DNA of 64,000 nucleotides from Mycobacterium xenopi (GTDB taxonomy: Bacteria; Actinomycetota; Actinomycetes; Mycobacteriales; Mycobacteriaceae), in assembly GCF_009936235.1 (NCBI RefSeq), contig NZ_AP022314.1:558001-622000 (forward strand), written 5' to 3'. Below the pieces are notes generated by a model. The model was not told the origin of the DNA and did not search any database. It saw only the letters and a list, made by a program, of their open reading frames with translations. A program made the translations under genes and the position numbers. Positions 52,791 through 61,790 of this stretch are shown here, piece after piece (positions within the stretch are counted from its first letter, which is position 1; every line of letters starts with the position of its first letter).

Positions 52791-54223
52791 TTAGTTGGCG
52801 GTCGGTGTGGCAACGACGTCGGGGGTGTCAGTGGAGGCGTAGTTGAAGGTGATATCGCCCCAGGTGGCCAACGCGACGTCGAGCGCACGGTTGCGCGACG
52901 CGGCTTTCTTGAGGATGTCCGGGCCCTCCTTGTAGTAGTCGCGGCCCTCGTTGCGGGCTTTGATCATCGCCTCGACCGCAACCCGGTTGGCTTCGGCGCC
53001 GGCGGCGATGCCCATCGGGTGACCGATGGTGCCGCCACCGAATTGCAGCACCACGTCCTCGCCGAGATAGTGCAGCAGCTGGTGCATCTGGCCGGCGTGG
53101 ATGCCCCCGGACGCGACCGGCATGACCCCGGGCATCGACGCCCATTCCTGGTCGAAATACAGGCCCTTGACCGGATCGGCCTTGATGCTACCGAGACGGC
53201 ACGTGTCGTAGTAGCCCGCAGTGGCATGCGGGTCGCCCTCCAGCTTGCCGACGACGGTGCCGGCGTGGATGTGGTCCACACCGGCCAGGCGCATCCACTT
53301 CGCGATGACCCGGAAGCTGACGCCGTGCGCTTTCTGTCGGGTGTAGGTCCCGTGTCCGGCGCGGTGAAGGTGCAGAATAACTCCGTTGGCACGCGCCCAT
53401 TTGGCCATCGACTGGATCGCGGTGTAACCGACGGTCAGATCGATCATGATGATCACCGAGCCGAGTTCCTTGGCGAAGTTGGCCCGCTCGTACATGTCCT
53501 CCATGGTGGCGGCGGTGACGTTGAGGTAGTGGCCCTTGATCTCGCCGGTTGCGGCCTGTGCGCGGTTGACGGCTTCCATGACGAACAGGTAGCGGTCCCG
53601 CCAGCGCATAAACGGCTGGGAGTTGATGTTCTCGTCGTCCTTGGTGAAGTCCAGGCCGCCGCGCAGCGCCTCGTAGACGACACGGCCGTAGTTGCGCGCG
53701 GAGAGGCCCAGTTTGGGTTTGGTGGTGGCACCCAGTAGCGGACGGCCGAACTTGTTGAGATACTCGCGCTCCATCACGATACCGTGCGCGGGGCCTTGGA
53801 ACGTTTTTACATACTGCGAGGGGATACGCATGTCTTCCAAGCGCAGCGCCTTGAGCGCCTTGAACCCGAACACGTTGCCGATGATCGAGCTGGTCAGGTT
53901 TGCGATCGAGCCCTCCTCGAACAGGTCGAGGTCATAGGCGATCCACGCAATGTATTGCTCAGGATTGTTGGGCACGGGGTCGACCTTGAAGCACTTGGCC
54001 TGATAGTGCTCGTAGGCCGTGAGCCGGTCGGTCCAGACCACCGTCCAGGTAGCGGTGCTCGACTCGCCGGGCCACCGCAGCGCCGGGCCTCTTCCGGCGG
54101 CACGCCCGGCTGAGGAGTTACCCTGAAGGCGCACAGCACGTCTGTGTCCTTCGGCTCGTAATCTGGTTTCCAGTAACCCATTTCGGCGTAGGGGATCACG
54201 CCAGCATTCCATCGATCTGTCAT
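52791..54223 (-). pseudogene. cbbL: RuBisCO large subunit, red type, two +1 frameshifts near the 5' end
   Basis: The 3' 1.3 kb is intact: KPKLGLSARNYGR, the carbamylated lysine in GGLDFTKDDENINSQP, HRAGHGTYTRQ and HAGTVVGKLEGD. The N-terminus MTDRWNAGVIPYAEMGYW to TPQPGVPPEEA is in another frame, starting at 54223. Removing one base from each G3 run on the + strand (54085-54087 and 54069-54071) gives ...PPEEAGAAVAGESSTATW and one 476-residue protein, the family length. As read, it cannot be translated in one piece. It catalyses carboxylation of ribulose-1,5-bisphosphate. Confidence 0.9.
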
Positions 54224-54399
54224 GGAATGAAATGCTGTCAGCAAATGATGTAGATGTCTATCGAGAATCGACCATTGAGAATTAACCTTTTGCTTAGCTA
54301 ACTCACCCCGCACATCCACCCCCTTGGGTGAGACCAACCTCCCGAGCCGCGCGTTAGTTTTCATGCTGAACACCGCTTGTACGAAGGACGCACCACACG

Positions 54400-55398
54400 A
54401 TGACCACATACAGAGAAATCGCAGCAGACCTGATGGCTCCCGGAAAAGGCATTCTGGCCGCCGACGAGAGCATCGCTACCATGTCGGCACGGCTACGTGA
54501 CGCCGGGGTCGAACCTAGCGCTGAAAGGCGGCGGGATTACCGGGAGCTTCTGGCGAGCACACCGCAGCTTGCGCAGAGCATCTCTGGGATCATCTTCTGT
54601 GACGAGACATTGCGCCAAACGTTCAGTGATGGAACGCCATTCGCCCAGGCGGTGGCTGCGCGAGGAATCCTACCCGGGATCAAGGTCGACACCGGCGCCA
54701 AGCCGTGCCCCGGCCTGCCAGGTGAGAAGGTCACCGAGGGTCTCGACGGGCTTCCCGCCCGTCTAGCGGAGTACGCCGCAATGGGCGCAGCATTTGCCAA
54801 GTGGCGCGCCGTCTTTGAGATCACTGACAGCACACCAACCCGCGGCGCGATACGGGTCAACGCTGATGCCCTGGCCCGCTATGCTGCCGCCTGCCAAGAG
54901 GCGGGACTCGTCCCGATCGTCGAGCCGGAAGTGCTGATGGATGGTGAGCACAGCCGCGACCGCTGCGCCGAGGTCACCTCCGAGGTGCACGCCGCGGTTC
55001 GTGAGAACCTGGCCCTGTTGAACGTCGATTTGGCGGGGATCGTGCTCAAACCAAACATGGTGATCGAAGGCCAAGGCCACAAGCCACAGTCGACACCGGC
55101 AGAAGTCGCCGAGGACACCGTGCGGGTGCTGAGGGCATGGCCTGCTGACCTCGCGGGCGTGGCATTCTTGTCCGGGGGGCAATCGCCCGAGCGTGCGACC
55201 GCCAACCTCGCGGCGATGCAGCAGCACAGGACCCCATGGCCACTGACTTTTTCGTTCGGCCGGGCCCTGGTGTCGCCTGCATTGACCGCGTGGCACGGTG
55301 AACCGGGACTCATTGCGGCAGGCCAAGCTGCTCTCGCCGAGCGGGTCGCCGCCAATGGTGCAGCTGCAAGTCTGCGCACCGCCTTGCAATCCGCCTGA
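54400..55398 (+). CDS. fbaB: Class I fructose-bisphosphate aldolase
   Basis: A 332-residue class I (Schiff-base) aldolase. GKGILAADES near residue 15, KVDTGAKP near 105 and the Schiff-base lysine in DLAGIVLKPNMV near 220 are visible; SGGQSPERAT near 263 and FGRALVSPAL near 285 are typical. It interconverts triose phosphates and fructose-1,6-bisphosphate and also sedoheptulose bisphosphate. Mycobacteria generally rely on a class II enzyme, so this copy fits the Calvin-cycle set. It is divergent from cbbL with a 176-bp promoter region. Confidence 0.92.
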   Translation: MTTYREIAADLMAPGKGILAADESIATMSARLRDAGVEPSAERRRDYRELLASTPQLAQSISGIIFCDETLRQTFSDGTPFAQAVAARGILPGIKVDTGAKPCPGLPGEKVTEGLDGLPARLAEYAAMGAAFAKWRAVFEITDSTPTRGAIRVNADALARYAAACQEAGLVPIVEPEVLMDGEHSRDRCAEVTSEVHAAVRENLALLNVDLAGIVLKPNMVIEGQGHKPQSTPAEVAEDTVRVLRAWPADLAGVAFLSGGQSPERATANLAAMQQHRTPWPLTFSFGRALVSPALTAWHGEPGLIAAGQAALAERVAANGAAASLRTALQSA

Positions 55399-55402
55399 TT
55401 CC

Positions 55403-55443
55403 GCACGGGAGCAGCGGACAGCCCCGATGCGCTGCTCCCGTGC
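55403..55443 (+). terminator. Terminator hairpin after the aldolase gene
   Basis: A perfect 14-bp stem: GCACGGGAGCAGCG at 55403-55416 and its complement at 55430-55443 with a 13-base loop, starting four bases after the aldolase stop. Confidence 0.85.
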
Positions 55444-55891
55444 CCAGGGGCGGCGCGGGCTCGCTTCACGCGCACGTTAGGCGGCGGGCAAGGCAGACGC
55501 CAGCGTGGGTAGGGTTAGTGCCGACCGGTGTCGCGCCTGGATTCGCTCGGCGCGGTGGTAGCGTGCGACGACGTGACCCACCCGCAACGATGTCGGAACC
55601 TGTTACACCACAGCATCTCTCACCTGGGTTGCCGATGCTGGCGGGGCTCAAGCGGCTCGATGACAGCGACGCGAACACCTGGGGCCCTGGCTGACCTGGA
55701 AAGCGCGGCCTTGGCGTGAGTGAGCGCGCGCCTGCACGCCGGAAAGCAGGCTGGTCACTGGTGAACATCCTGATACATGCGGTTTCGGGACGACGATGAT
55801 TGCGGTACGGACACTGCCCGAAAGTTGGCGCACCTTGCTCGCCAAAGCCAGGCGCGCCCTACGCGTGCACTGTGCCGTTGCCTAGGCGAAG
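55444..55891. other. Intergenic region after the Calvin-cycle block
   Basis: About 450 bases with no supported gene. Several short frames exist on both strands, but none shows a family motif or a good start site. It separates the carbon-fixation block from the minus-strand glyoxylate block. Confidence 0.5.
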
Positions 55892-56977
55892 TTACCCAAT
55901 CGGCTCAGGGCACACCCATCGACGCTCGGCGTCGGCAGTGCGAATCGCGTCCAAGAGGGCCTGCACGTGGAGCCCCTCATCGAGCGAGGGGTCGGGTAGC
56001 GCGCCGTGCCGGATCGCGGCCGCAAACCGGCGCGCCACCCGCGCGAACGCCCTGGGTGAACTGGCATCCAACGGACCCTCGCTCTGCAATTCCTCGCCCG
56101 AGCGCGCAAACCACAACCGCCTTTCACCATCGAGCCGCACGGTGCCCGAATCGCCATAGACCTCGATAATTTCGCCGCGCTGGTGACGAGCGGTGGACAC
56201 CAGCGTGACGACACCCAGCCCGCCTCCGCGAAACCGCATCAGCAACGCGTAGGTGTCCTCGGCGGTCACCGCTTGCAGCCGTCCGTTCCCATCCGCGCGG
56301 ATCGGCACTCCCACTTCGGTGGCGGCCGCCACGGCGTCCACCTCGGGAAACATCTCCAGAACGAGGTCAAGATCGTGAACCCCGTATCCCTGTAGCCGAC
56401 CCCCGCCAAGCCGGGCATCGTGCACCCACGTATAGGGGCGGGATTTGGGATCAGCATGATCGGAATGCACCAGCGTGACCGACACCATCCGCGGCCGTCC
56501 CACCACCTCACGCACACGCTCAATCAGCCGGTGGCGGGTCTGTTTCAGCCGAACTTCGAAATCAACCATGCCGATCACGCCAGCTGAGCGCACAGCTTGC
56601 ACCAGGCGGCGGGCGTTGGTGAGGTTGTCTGCGAGCGGTTTCTCGCACAGCACATGCAGTCCCCGCTCCGCCGCAGCGATGGCGAGCGCAGAGTGGGTCG
56701 CCACTGGCGTCGCGACGTGCACAGCCTCTAGGCCAGGCACCGACAACAGCTCATAGAAGTCGGCCGTGCCGAGTTGCAGGCCGGCCTGCTTGGCCAGTTC
56801 TGCAGCACGCTCGGGTCGTCGCGACCACACGGCCACCGGCTCGAATTCCGCTAGTTCGGCATAAACGGGCAGCGCAACGTTGCTGCCGAACCCGCCGCCG
56901 GCAATAGCGATCTTGACGGGACGCAGTCCTCGGCCTCTGGTCGACGAACTTAACGTCGGTAGCAAAAATATCACCAC
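55892..56977 (-). CDS. Gfo/Idh/MocA-family oxidoreductase
   Basis: A 361-residue protein. The Rossmann motif KIAIAGGGFGSNVALP is near residue 22, the family hallmark LCEKPLADNLTNA near 110, and the C-terminal alpha/beta dimer domain contains GRLQGYGVHDLDLVLEMFP with the catalytic histidine near 200. The substrate is unknown; relatives act on sugars or inositols. The first 20 residues before the Rossmann strand look non-conserved, and the only ATG is at 56977. It is separated from the glycerate-kinase remnant by 44 bases on the same strand. Confidence 0.85.
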   Translation of the reverse strand: MVIFLLPTLSSSTRGRGLRPVKIAIAGGGFGSNVALPVYAELAEFEPVAVWSRRPERAAELAKQAGLQLGTADFYELLSVPGLEAVHVATPVATHSALAIAAAERGLHVLCEKPLADNLTNARRLVQAVRSAGVIGMVDFEVRLKQTRHRLIERVREVVGRPRMVSVTLVHSDHADPKSRPYTWVHDARLGGGRLQGYGVHDLDLVLEMFPEVDAVAAATEVGVPIRADGNGRLQAVTAEDTYALLMRFRGGGLGVVTLVSTARHQRGEIIEVYGDSGTVRLDGERRLWFARSGEELQSEGPLDASSPRAFARVARRFAAAIRHGALPDPSLDEGLHVQALLDAIRTADAERRWVCPEPIG

Positions 56978-57021
56978 CTAGATGGCCGGGCCGGCCCAGT
57001 CCTGGAACCGGCGCAGGGTCT

Positions 57022-57495
57022 TTATGCTGGCCGGAACTCGGCGCCGAGAACGAGTGCGGCGACTCCCGTTCCACCTGCCGCACCTGCGCCCGCGTGGTCG
57101 CGGTAATCCGAGCGAGTCGTGACCGCGACGACATCGGCGAAATGCGTGAGCGAGGCGGCGAGTTCGCGAACCTGTTCCGATTCATCGCTTTTCTGCGGTC
57201 CGTAGACGGCGGCCGTACCCTTCGGCCCTGTCAGCGGGTTGTCTACTTCGCTGTCGAGCATCAGGTGCACGCCGTCCATCGAGTCGAGCGCTGCGGCGAG
57301 GTCGACGCTCGCGATCGACGAAAGCGCCACACCACCATCGCTAACCGCTGATCTGGCCGCGTCGAGCAGTTGTGCACCAAGGCCGGCGAGAAACCCGGCG
57401 CCGCCGTCGGCGCTTGCCGAACCGCCGTCGCCGACGGCCTCGGCGGCGGCCAGCGATCCTTCGAATTTGTCGGGAGCGATCAGGACGGTCGGCAT
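57022..57495 (-). pseudogene. glxK: Glycerate kinase with internal deletion and lost C-terminus
   Basis: A 157-residue open frame starting MPTVLIAPDKFEGSLAAAE, the normal beginning of a GlxK/GarK glycerate kinase. It jumps directly to GGSASADGGAGFLAGLGAQLLD, a block that belongs about 100 residues further on. It then runs to HAGAGAAGGTGVAALVLGAEFRPA and stops where about 150 further residues should follow. Two deletions, one in frame, thus leave less than half of a normal 370-residue enzyme. It follows gcl on the same strand by eight bases, the expected place for the last enzyme of the glycerate pathway. Confidence 0.82.
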
Positions 57496-57502
57496 GGCAG
57501 TA

Positions 57503-59281
57503 TCAGTCCAGTAAGGCGACGACCTCGGTCGGCGCGTCTTCACCCGTCACGGCCAGCTCCTCGAACTCGACCACATTGTCGATCTCGGTGCCCATCGACA
57601 CGTTGGTGACCCGCTCGAGGATCACCTCGACCACCACGGGAACCCGATACTCGGCCATCAGGTACTTCGCGTGTTCCAGCGCCGCCCGCAACCGGCTCGG
57701 TTCGATGACGCGGATCGCCTTGCAGCCCAACCCTTCCGCCACTTTCACATGGTCGACGCCGTAGCCTCCGAGCTCGGGACTGTTGACATTGTCGAAGGAC
57801 AGCTGAACGCAGTAGTCCATGTCGAACGCGCGCTGCGACTGCCGGATCAGGCCGAGGTAGGAGTTGTTGACCACGACATGGATGTAGGGGATGTTGAACT
57901 GCGCCCCGACGGCGAGTTCCTCGATGAGGAACTGGAAGTCATAGTCTCCCGACAGCGCCACCACCAGGGAGTCCGGGTCGGCGGTCGCGACACCCAGCGC
58001 CGCGGGAGCCGTCCATCCCAGCGGTCCCGCCTGGCCGGCGTTGATCCAGTGCCGCGGCTTGTAGACGTGGAGCAGCTGTGCGGCCTGGATCTGAGACAGA
58101 CCGATGGTGCTGACGTATCGGGTGTCGCGCCCGAACGCCCTGTTCATCTCCTGATACACCCGCTGCGGCTTGATCGGGATGTTGTCGAAGTTGGTTCGCC
58201 GCAGCATGTTTCGTCTGCGCTGCCGGCACGACTCGGCCCATGCGCCTCGGTCCGGGAGACGGCCTTCGGTGTACCATTTTTTGGCGGTCTCGACGAGTAC
58301 CTCCAGCGCCGCTTTCGCATCCGAGACGATGGCGTAATCCGGTGCGAAGACGCGGCCGATCTGGGTCGGCTCGATGTCGATGTGCACGAAGGTGCGGCCT
58401 TTGGTGTAAGTGTCGATGCCACCGGTGTGCCGGTTCGCCCACCGGTTGCCGATGCCGAGTACGAAATCCGACTCGAGCATGGTCGCATTGCCGTACCGGT
58501 GCGACGTCTGCAGGCCAACCATCCCCGCCCACAGGGGGTGATCGTCGGGGATGACGCCCCACGCCATCAACGTGGGCACCACCGGGACACCGGCGATCTC
58601 GGCCAGCGCCACCAGAAGGTCCGCAGCGTCGGCGTTGATCACGCCGCCTCCTGCGACGATCAGCGGACGCTCGGCGGCCGCCATCATCGTCAGCGCCTTC
58701 TCCGCCTGCTTGCGAGTGGCGGTGGGCCTCGTCACGGGCAGCGGCTCGTAGCTGTCGACGTCGAAGTCGATCTTGCCGAGTTGCACGTCCAGTGGAAGGT
58801 CGAGGAGCACGGGACCGGGGCGGCCTTCCCGCATGACGTGGAATGCCTTCTGGAAAGTGCCGGGCACCTGTGCCGACTCCATCACTGTCACCGCCCATTT
58901 GGTGACGGGGGTGGCGATGTCGGCGATGTTGATCGCCTGGAAGTCCTCCTTGTGAAGCTTGGCTACCGGCGCCTGCCCGGTGATGCAGAGGATCGGGATG
59001 GAGTCGGCCGATGCGGAGTACAGGCCGGTGATCATGTCGGTGCCTGCCGGGCCCGATGTCCCGATGCAGACGCCGATGTTGCCCGACCTGGCCCGTGTAT
59101 ATCCCTCGGCCATGTGCGAGGCGCCCTCGACGTGCCGCGCAAGCACATGCTTGATACCGCCGTGAGCGCGCATCGCGTCATAGAACGGATTGATCGCCGC
59201 GCCAGGCAAGCCGAACGCCTGGGTGGCGCCCTCCTTCTCCAGGATCAGGACCGCGGCGTCGACCGCACGCATCTTCGTCAT
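57503..59281 (-). CDS. gcl: Glyoxylate carboligase (tartronate-semialdehyde synthase)
   Basis: A 592-residue ThDP enzyme. The N-terminal domain begins TKMRAVDAAVLILEKEGATQAFGLPGAAINPFYDAM; this family has valine or similar in place of the ThDP-activating glutamate, here within the HVEGASHMAEGYTRA region near residue 50. A cofactor block with SGDYDFQFLIEELAVG near 445 and NNSYLGLIRQSQ follows. It condenses two glyoxylates to tartronate semialdehyde and CO2. It overlaps glxR by four bases. Length is standard (about 590). Confidence 0.95.
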   Translation of the reverse strand: MTKMRAVDAAVLILEKEGATQAFGLPGAAINPFYDAMRAHGGIKHVLARHVEGASHMAEGYTRARSGNIGVCIGTSGPAGTDMITGLYSASADSIPILCITGQAPVAKLHKEDFQAINIADIATPVTKWAVTVMESAQVPGTFQKAFHVMREGRPGPVLLDLPLDVQLGKIDFDVDSYEPLPVTRPTATRKQAEKALTMMAAAERPLIVAGGGVINADAADLLVALAEIAGVPVVPTLMAWGVIPDDHPLWAGMVGLQTSHRYGNATMLESDFVLGIGNRWANRHTGGIDTYTKGRTFVHIDIEPTQIGRVFAPDYAIVSDAKAALEVLVETAKKWYTEGRLPDRGAWAESCRQRRRNMLRRTNFDNIPIKPQRVYQEMNRAFGRDTRYVSTIGLSQIQAAQLLHVYKPRHWINAGQAGPLGWTAPAALGVATADPDSLVVALSGDYDFQFLIEELAVGAQFNIPYIHVVVNNSYLGLIRQSQRAFDMDYCVQLSFDNVNSPELGGYGVDHVKVAEGLGCKAIRVIEPSRLRAALEHAKYLMAEYRVPVVVEVILERVTNVSMGTEIDNVVEFEELAVTGEDAPTEVVALLD

Positions 59282-60162
59282 GGTTGAGCCCTTCCGCTCA
59301 GCCGTTGGACACCGCGCAGCAGCGCGGAATGGTCGAGGCTCCCGTCGCCGTTGGCCAGCGCGCTGGCCATCAACTGGGCGACCAGACCCCCGAGCGGCAC
59401 CACGACGCCCACCTCCCGGGCGGCTGCGGTGACGATGCCGAGGTCCTTGTGGTGCAATGAGATTCGAAAGCCGGGGTCGAACGAGCGGTTGAGCATGTTT
59501 TCCTTTTTTTGGTCCAGCACCTTGGATCCGGCAAGGCCACCGCCGAGCACCTGGAGGGCCGCCGCAGTGTCGACGCCGTACGCCTCGACGAAGACGACCG
59601 CTTCGGCCAGCGCCTCGATGTTCGCGGCCACGATAAGCTGGTTGGCCGCCTTGACGGTCTGCCCGGCGCCGCTCGGACCGACATGGACGATCGTCTTGCC
59701 GACCGTTTCGAGGATGGGTCGTGCGGCCTGGAAATCATCGGCTTCGCCGCCGACCATGATCGACAGCGCCGCGCTTTTCGCACCCGCTTCACCGCCCGAG
59801 ACAGGCGCGTCGAGCAACCTCATGTCTTTGGCGGCGGCCTGCTCGGCGAGTTGGGCGGTGACGTCGGGGCGGATGCTGGAGAAGTCGATGATCAAGGTGC
59901 CGGACTTCGCTTTGTCGAAGACGCCGCCCTCTCCTGCGAGCACGTCGGTGACATCGCGTGAGTCCGGCACCATCACGCACACCACTTCGGCGTCTGCGAC
60001 GGCGTCGGCGATCGACTGCGCCGCGCGGCCCCCCGCTTCGACCAGGGCGGCGGTCTTCTCGGATGTGCGGTTGTAGCCGGTGACCTGATGGCCCGCCTTG
60101 GCCAGGCGGACCGCCATGGGGCTGCCCATGACGCCGAGGCCGATGAAGGCGATGTTCGTCAT
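59278..60162 (-). CDS. glxR: Tartronate-semialdehyde reductase
   Basis: A 294-residue beta-hydroxyacid dehydrogenase. The nucleotide motif IGLGVMGSPMA is at residue 6, the substrate motif DAPVSGGEAGA near 118, and the catalytic lysine in GQTVKAANQLI near 170. It reduces tartronate semialdehyde to D-glycerate. I choose the ATG at 60162 with an AGGAG site, although an in-frame GTG is two codons upstream. Four-base overlaps with gcl and hyi mark a single operon hyi-glxR-gcl. Confidence 0.93.
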   Translation of the reverse strand: MTNIAFIGLGVMGSPMAVRLAKAGHQVTGYNRTSEKTAALVEAGGRAAQSIADAVADAEVVCVMVPDSRDVTDVLAGEGGVFDKAKSGTLIIDFSSIRPDVTAQLAEQAAAKDMRLLDAPVSGGEAGAKSAALSIMVGGEADDFQAARPILETVGKTIVHVGPSGAGQTVKAANQLIVAANIEALAEAVVFVEAYGVDTAAALQVLGGGLAGSKVLDQKKENMLNRSFDPGFRISLHHKDLGIVTAAAREVGVVVPLGGLVAQLMASALANGDGSLDHSALLRGVQRLSGRAQP

Positions 60163-60965
60163 CCGCACTCCTGTTGGTCTTTGATCCAGTCGAAGCTGTC
60201 AGCGGAAGCGCCGGATGGTTTGTATTCGAGGCCGACCCATCCGTCGTACCCCGCATTGCGGAGATCGGTAAGCTGCGCGAGCAACGGAAGCTCTCCGGTG
60301 CCCGGCTCATGGCGTCCCGGCGCGTCGGCGATCTGCACATGCGCGATCCGGTTGGCGTGGTCGGCGATCACCTTGTCGACGTTGTCACCGTTGACGGCGA
60401 GGTGATACAGGTCGGCGAGCAGGGCGATGTTCGGCTCGCCTGCGCGGTCGATGACCGCCAGTGCGTCGGCGGCGGTGAGCAACGAGTATGCGGGCGCGCC
60501 GCTGATGGGCTCGACGAGCACGGTCCCGCCGATCCGGGCGGCCGCCTTGGCGGCCAGTGCCAGGTTTTCGGTGCCGAGTTCATCCTGCTGCTCCGGCGAC
60601 GCATCGTCGACGCGGTTGCCGTACAGCGCGTTGAACGCCTTGCAGCCTAAGCGTTCGCCGATGCCGATGGTGACGTCGATATTGTCACGGAACTCCGCGC
60701 AGCGCGCAGGCCACGACACGAGGCCGCGGTCACCGCCCGCCATGTCACCGGCGAAGAAGTTCAGCGCGACGAGTTGCACTCCGGCGTTCTCAATCGAGGT
60801 GATGAACGCGTCGAGCTCCTTGTCGGCCGGCACCGCGCGCTCGAAGGGCCACCAGAATTCGACGCCGTCGAAACCCGCTCGCTTCACGGCCCCGGGTCGC
60901 TGGAGCAGTGGCAGTTCGGTGAACAGGATCGAGCAGTTGACTTCGTACGGAAGTGGGTGGTTCAT
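60159..60965 (-). CDS. hyi: Hydroxypyruvate isomerase
   Basis: A 268-residue TIM-barrel isomerase of the Hyi family. Visible blocks are CSILFTELPLLQRPGAVKRAGFDGVEFWWPF near residue 10, the metal-binding VLVEPISG near 150, LLADLYHLAVNGDN near 185 and VGLEYKPSG near 250. It interconverts hydroxypyruvate and tartronate semialdehyde. The ATG at 60965 gives the family N-terminus; the frame upstream to 61121 comes from a fused permease remnant and is not part of the enzyme. First gene of the hyi-glxR-gcl operon. Confidence 0.93.
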   Translation of the reverse strand: MNHPLPYEVNCSILFTELPLLQRPGAVKRAGFDGVEFWWPFERAVPADKELDAFITSIENAGVQLVALNFFAGDMAGGDRGLVSWPARCAEFRDNIDVTIGIGERLGCKAFNALYGNRVDDASPEQQDELGTENLALAAKAAARIGGTVLVEPISGAPAYSLLTAADALAVIDRAGEPNIALLADLYHLAVNGDNVDKVIADHANRIAHVQIADAPGRHEPGTGELPLLAQLTDLRNAGYDGWVGLEYKPSGASADSFDWIKDQQECG

Positions 60966-61017
60966 GAAATCAGCCTTTCTGCAGACGCTCAGAGAATCGC
61001 CCGGCGCCTCGGCCAGC

Positions 61018-61130
61018 GGGCGACCCCGGGTGACGACGTAGTACGCGATGGCGCCACGCGCAGCCCCGATGAACCAGCCGAACGGCGCGACCTTGCCGAA
61101 CGTGGGGACCAGCGCCAGCACACGTCACCG
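61018..61130 (-). pseudogene. C-terminal scrap of a nucleobase/allantoin-type permease
   Basis: Minus-strand codons read LVPTFGKVAPFGWFIGAARGAIAYYVVTRGRP, like the last membrane segment and cytoplasmic end of NCS1-type nucleobase or allantoin permeases. Nothing of the remaining 450 residues is left. It is fused on its upstream side to a scrap of a different gene, so a deletion joined the two. Confidence 0.5.
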
Positions 61131-61136
61131 AGCGCG

Positions 61137-61200
61137 CCGAGGCGGGGGTCGCGTCGGTCATGCTCTTGGCGGTGTTGACGTTGGCGGCCAGGATTTTCAC
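61137..61200 (-). pseudogene. N-terminal scrap of an Asp/Glu/hydantoin-racemase-like gene
   Basis: An ATG at 61200 starts MKILAANVNTAKSMTDA, which resembles the first strand and loop of Asp/Glu/hydantoin (allantoin) racemases. It breaks off after about 20 codons at the junction with the permease scrap. With the other remnants it suggests a former ureide-degradation operon. Confidence 0.5.
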
Positions 61201-61235
61201 TCTTGCGCTCCCGAGGCTGTCGACGATCAGATAGT

Positions 61236-61248
61236 TCCGTATTGCGGA
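61236..61248. promoter_or_regulatory. Candidate operator for the hyi-glxR-gcl promoter
   Basis: TCCGTATTGCGGA is a TCCG-N5-CGGA inverted repeat in the A/T-rich stretch upstream of the old operon start; a second TTTCCG lies at 61255-61260. IclR-type regulators, one of which is encoded at 62007, often bind such short palindromes. Not verified. Confidence 0.35.
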
Positions 61249-61328
61249 TTTTTATTTCCGTTTGACGGTAGTGTGTCCGCCATCACTGGCGCTGTCAAGA
61301 GCACGGAACAACAATGGATGACCGGTGG

Positions 61329-61790
61329 TCAGTCCCTCGTACGGCGCTTTACCGGCTCGGGCAGCCTGTCAGGGGTCGACGCCGACCGTCGAGTTCCGCT
61401 GGGTCGAGGGCGCCGCTCGACACAAACACCGCGGTGCCCGCGGCGGCGACCTGCATTACAGCTTTGGTCGGCGACGGGATTTTCGATGGTCCGGTAGCCG
61501 GCCGCCGCGCCGAGCGAGCCCGAGTAGTCGTGTGTGCCGTGCACCCCGGTGGCGCGCTCGCCTCCTGTATGGATCATGCGCGCGAAGGGCCTGTCAGGTT
61601 CGAGCGAGCACGACTCTTCGACCGCGGCGAGCGCGTAAACGAATGCGTAGACCTGCTCGATAGACGTCACCTTGGGCAATGTGACGACGAAGCCGGGGTC
61701 ACGCCATCTGCCTCTACCAGGGTGCGGACGAACGTCTGGAGCGTGCGGGCGCCGCGATGACGCCAGCGCGCCCCGAAGCTTGTGATTCGG
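61329..61790 (-). pseudogene. Decayed DUF6986-like (HpcH/HpaI-aldolase-related) gene
   Basis: Family-like pieces occur in three frames: RITSFGARWRHRGARTL and QTFVRTLVEADG, then FVVTLPKVTSIEQVYAFVY, then GTHDYSGSLGAAAGYRTIENPVADQ, then in another frame a VMQVAAAGTAVFVSSG-like end. The frame changes and the missing N-terminal and C-terminal parts make it a pseudogene. Such genes occur near purine and ureide degradation operons, in line with the racemase and permease scraps and with gcl. Coordinates are approximate. Confidence 0.6.

Noticed and set aside
55440..55694. Plus-strand open frames after the aldolase terminator
   Set aside because: No ribosome site, no motif, and composition typical of random frames in G/C-rich DNA.
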